Of a stretch of 64,000 bases of DNA, positions 60,648 to 64,000 are shown piece after piece (position 1 is the stretch's first letter; the number at the start of each line of letters is the position of its first letter). Source of the DNA: Boletus sp. NGJ (taxonomy: Eukaryota > Basidiomycota > Agaricomycetes > Boletales > Boletaceae); contig JAGTXK010000055.1 in NCBI GenBank assembly GCA_019096195.1, positions 2,294,001-2,358,000 of the forward strand, read 5' to 3'. Made by a program: the position numbers and the translations under genes. The notes under the pieces are model-generated. The model was not told where the DNA came from and did not search any database. It was given only the letters and a program-made list of their open reading frames with translations.

Positions 60648-62834
60648 TCATAAGACCTTATCAATTTCATATTCTTCTTCACTGGCTATCAGGTTAGGTG
60701 GTGGTTTGACAAAGTGTCTGCTGTATGTGGCATTTTCTTGGCATGGAGTGAGGAGTGAAGCATGGAAGACTGGGTGGATCTTCCATGTAGCTGGGAGATG
60801 GAGTTTATAGATGATTGGAGATAGGATGTCTGTGATGGTGAAAGGACCCTCTTGTTTCGATGTGAACTTCGGGTTAGCAACAGAGCATTTCAGGTTTCTG
60901 GCTTCTAGCCAAACCCAATCGCCCTTTTTGAAGGGAGTAAAGTGACGACAAGTGCGAGAGGCCATGACTTGTTGTATGAGTTCATGGGCTGCCAAGGCTT
61001 CGTTCCTCGCAGTGGAGAGTTTTTGGATATGCTCTTCTAGAGTGGGGATTGTGGAGTTGGGAACGACCGAAGGAAGAGCACAGGGTTCATATCCCATGAG
61101 AAGAAAGATTGGAGATTGACCGGTGACAGAGTGGGGTTGGTGGTTGTGGGTGAATTTGGCATGAGAGATCTTTTTGGCCCAAGTAGTGGGTTCATTGCCA
61201 CAGAAGATCTGGAGGTAGATTTCAATCTCCTGGTTGACCCGTTTTGTTTCTCCATTGGATTGGGGGTGGTAGGCGGTAGAGAGGGAAAGGTCGTATTTCA
61301 GGAGTTTTTCAAGTTCTTTGGCAAAGGCCAAGGTGAACTGGGGTTCTTGGTCAGAGATGATCTTGTCATAAAGACCAAAGCAGAGGTATACCTTGTGGAA
61401 AAAGAGGGTTGTGATCCCCTCAGTGGTCACCGATTTCTTCATAGGACAGAGAATTACCCCCTTTGTAAGCCCATGGTTGACCATAACCAACAGGGAGTCA
61501 AAGCCGGAGGATGGGGGAAGGTCGGTGATGAGGTCGCAAGAGACCTGGCGAAAAGGGAGCGAGTCGGTGGAGCGGATCAGGGTCAAGGGGGGTATTGTGG
61601 GATGGGTGTTCATCTTATGCTGCTGACATGCAGGACAGCCAGACATGTAAGTGCAAATGTAAGAGGCGAGACTGGGCCACCAGAAGTCTGTGGACATGAG
61701 TTGCCAGGTTTTAAGGTAGCCAGGGTGGCCAGTGGACTCATAATTATGACAGTGCTGGAGGACCGAGTGACAGAGGGAATTGTCAGATGGGACATATACA
61801 CAGTTGTGGTAGGACAGGATGCCGTCCATGTATGACCAATCAGAGAGGCAGGCATGAAGGAAAGTAGGCACAGAAGTGTCGGTCACTTGGAGATGTTGGA
61901 GGATGAGGGGATCCAAGAGAGAGGACCGCTGGATGAGGGAGGCCAGGGAGGTGTCAATTAAATTGACAAACAGGGAAGGGGGAAGGAGGGTAACACCCTC
62001 ATTGTCTACATCGGATGCTGGGATAAGATTGGGGCAATGGGAAAGCATGTCCAGGCTGGCAAGGAGGCAGCCAGGGATGTGGATAATTTTAAGGTCAAAG
62101 TTGATGAGATCGAGGAGCCAGCAGGCTTGCCAACGATTGAGATTCTGGGGTGATTTGAAGTACAACAGGTTTTTGTGGTTGGTGAAAACCTGGACTGGGA
62201 AGGAGAAGCCATGGAGGTAGTGGTGCCACGACTTCAACACGCGGATGACAGTGAGGAGTTCATGATCATAGATGTTGTAGTTCCTTTCGGTGGGGGAGAA
62301 GGATTGTGAAAGGTAGGAGCAAGGATGCCAATCGCCATTGGTGTCGGTCTGTAAAAGGATGGCACCTGTGGCATACTTTGAGGTGTCAGTGGCGATGGTG
62401 AAGGGGGCGGAGAAGTCAGGTAGGTGGAGGACTGGTTTGAAAAGGAAGAGATGCTTAAGATGATTGAATGTGTCTTGACATTCTTTCAACCAAACCCAAG
62501 GTTGATTAAGCTTGGTGAGGTCGATGAGGGGACAGGCGATTGTCAAGTAATCATGGATGAACTGATGATAGAAGTTGACAAAGCCAAGAAATGATCAGAC
62601 TCTGGTGACCTTAGTGGGGGCTGGCCATTTTGCAATCCTGTCAAGCTTAACAGGATCCATGGCCAGCTGGTTAGGACAGACGATCATCCCAAGGTATTCC
62701 ACTTCGTTGGTGGCAAAGGTGCACTTCTTGAGTTTGAGATGAAGGTCAAGTTCAGTCATTTGTTGGAGAACACACTTGGTTTGCTCGGTATGCGTGGCAT
62801 TGTCAGGGAAGAAGATAGGCAAGTGTGAAGACAC
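60648..62834 (-). mobile_element. Ty3/gypsy pol remnant: RT end, RNase H, integrase
   Basis: Reading from the right: RT thumb (KKCTFATNEVEYLGMIVCP), RNase H (FTIATDTSKYATGAILLQTD, LSQSFSPTERNYNIYDHELL), the integrase HHCC region (HPGYLKTWQLMSTDFWWPSL with CPACQQHK), the catalytic core (VSCDLITDLPPSSGFDSLLV, DQEPQFT, TAYHPQSNGETKRVNQ) and a C-terminal GPFTITDILSPIIYKLHLP with HPVFHASLL, the usual end before a chromodomain. Clearly Ty3/gypsy and chromovirus-like in order. Confidence 0.88.
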
Positions 62835-63206
62835 ATTGTGTTACAAACCATATTATTTGTCCCTTTATTTCTACTATTTTTCCTGATTTTATACAATGAC
62901 TTTTATATTTATCTCCTATAACCCAATCCTCCAAAATGCTCAAGTCCATCTATAGATCTAAACTCACAGACCTCATGGCATCCTCATGGCATTCCCTCTG
63001 ACTCATTCTAGGTCTAGATCACCTCATGCTAGCCTCATGCCCCTATCTACAACTCATTCACCTCATGTACTCCTCATAACTAGCTTCCCTTTCATTCCAT
63101 GGCTGTACTGATACACATGTTATCCTTATGTTAGCCTCACCAATCATGCATGTAGCATAGCATATTGATAGATCTAGTGTACATAGATGTAAATCTCTAG
63201 ACAGTA
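62835..63206. other. Unassigned DNA between gypsy and Tc1 elements
   Basis: About 370 bases with no frame. Begins near GTGTTACAAACCATATT and is A/T-rich with CTCATG-type repeats. Probably a piece of another element that cut off the gypsy copy and received the Tc1 element. Confidence 0.35.
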
Positions 63207-63217
63207 TACAGTGACTC

Positions 63218-63395
63218 CCAAAACTGTTCCAATACCTAACTCTGATGCCACCCATGGGAATTTCGCTTGGCTTTGGTAGGACAAATAATAGTACATACCC
63301 TTGGCTACCTATGGGCGCTTGGATCATGTGATTTTATCCAGAGGAAGTGGAGATATGGCTATTTTAAAACAGCAACTACATTGGAATAGTTTTGG
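63218..63395. repeat. Inverted subterminal repeat pair of the Tc1 element
   Basis: CCAAAACTGTTCCAAT at 63218-63233 is matched in reverse complement at 63380-63395 with one mismatch (ATTGGAATAGTTTTGG). Two such sites at one end recall IR/DR transposase-binding repeats, though here they face each other. Confidence 0.6.
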
Positions 63396-63429
63396 AACTT
63401 TTGATTATCATAAGGGTATTTGGTATATA

Positions 63430-64000
63430 TCAGTACTTGGTATATCCTCCTTTGGCTTTAAGCACTGCCTGAACCCTCCTAGGCATGCTTTCAATCAATC
63501 CCTGACACACCTCAGCTGATATCTCATTCCATTTCTCCTGAGTTCTTCTCCACAACTCCTCTATTCTCTTAGGAGGCTCCTCATAGTCTACCAGCTTCCT
63601 TTTGAGGTGAAGTCAGATATGTTCTATGGGATTGAGGTCAGGAGACTGTGCAGGCCATACCATGGTCCTAAATTCCTGCTCTTCCAGCCACTCCTTGACC
63701 TTTTTGCAAGTATGCTTGGAGTCATTATCTTGTTGAAAGATGATATTAGGAGGATTCAGATCATAGAACTCCAAGGAATCCTGGAGTTCATTCTTCAAAA
63801 TTTGAAGGTAGCAATCACCATCCATCCTACCATCAATCTTGGTTGCATAGCCAACCCCATTCCAAGCCATACAGCCCCACAACATCAAAGAACCCCCTCC
63901 AAACTTCAAAGTCCCCTTAACTAATCTGTCACTAAGCCCCTCTCCTGGCTTTTCCCAAGCCCATTTGCAACCATCTGACCCAAGACAATTGATTTTGGTC
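63430..64000 (-). pseudogene. Tc1-type transposase, 3' part
   Basis: DNA cut-and-paste transposase with a DDE catalytic triad. From the edge: TKINCLGSDGCKWAW, EGLSDRLVKGTLKFGGGSL, MLWGCMAWNGVGYATKIDG, the second Asp in NIIFQQDNDSKHTCKKVKEW and the third acidic residue in WPAQSPDLNPIEHI. The residue after HI, normally Trp, is TGA (stop) near 63613. The frame continues beyond as LHLKRKLVDYEEPPKRIEEL to KAKGGYTKY and a natural stop at 63430. The single TGG-to-TGA change cuts off the last ~60 residues, so this copy is probably inactive. The N-terminal DNA-binding part lies outside the window. Confidence 0.8.

Larger units (their letters stand above)
58676..62834 (-). mobile_element. Ty3/gypsy-type LTR retroelement, broken and 5'-truncated
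   Basis: A minus-strand fossil. From its 5' side (right) it keeps the end of reverse transcriptase, RNase H, integrase and a 3' tail of pol, then two further ORFs, a polypurine tract and one LTR. The first part of pol, any gag, the primer site and the 5' LTR are missing on the right, where other DNA begins at about 62835. It is broken, with a large truncation and a small number of further interruptions. The still readable pol suggests a moderate rather than ancient age. Confidence 0.85.
63207..64000 (-). mobile_element. Tc1/mariner DNA transposon, partial at right edge
   Basis: One end is complete: a TA target dinucleotide at 63207-63208 followed by CAGTGACTCCCAAAACTG at 63209. The transposase lies on the minus strand. 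The other end is outside the window. Confidence 0.8.

Noticed and set aside
61116-61835. 239-codon plus-strand frame
   Set aside because: Antisense to the pol coding region of the gypsy element.

Overview
The window looks like nuclear DNA of a basidiomycete fungus, most likely an agaricomycete. Genes are packed on both strands and split by many 47-85 bp GT-AG introns. Several families are typical of these fungi: a class I hydrophobin, two DUF6699 proteins, a DUF6593 protein, and histone H3 with a YLVSLFEDTNLAAIHAKRV core. I saw no prokaryotic operon structure, rRNA, tRNA or CRISPR array.

Layout. 1-1.2 kb: a Ser/Pro-rich gene running off the left edge. 1.8-4.6 kb: OST48/WBP1 and adenylate kinase, convergent. 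7-9.4 kb: a PP1 glycogen-targeting subunit (CBM21). 9.9-13.3 kb: the mRNA 3'-end factor PFS2 and a variant histone H3, divergent from one short promoter. 13.8-16.85 kb is a gene graveyard with an ankyrin gene tail, a truncated RecQ-like helicase and the C-terminal third of a D-lactate dehydrogenase. 17.2-24.9 kb holds two DUF6699 genes around an intact hydrophobin and its decayed tandem copy. 25.2-43.1 kb is gene-dense: CCDC124/Lso2, calcipressin, a furin-repeat membrane protein, a PP2C phosphatase, REV1, a SAM methyltransferase, an HMG-box factor and an MFS transporter. 43.2-44.6 kb is repeat-derived and includes an inverted copy of the ankyrin gene tail found at 14 kb. 44.7-55.6 kb: a C2-domain protein, two lineage-restricted proteins, a DUF6593 protein, and a large P-loop ATPase joined to a nuclease-like C-terminal domain. 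From 55.7 kb to the right edge the DNA is repeats: a pyrimidine-rich minisatellite, LTR-like debris, a broken Ty3/gypsy element with one LTR, and a Tc1-type DNA transposon cut by the window edge.

The genes serve mostly separate housekeeping roles (N-glycosylation, nucleotide balance, mRNA processing, chromatin, ribosome protection, translesion synthesis, calcineurin control), with no obvious metabolic cluster. The accessory interest lies in the hydrophobin duplication, the unusual H3 tail, the ATPase/nuclease-like protein, the inverted duplication across 30 kb, and a gypsy element whose zinc-knuckle ORF lies 3' of pol.
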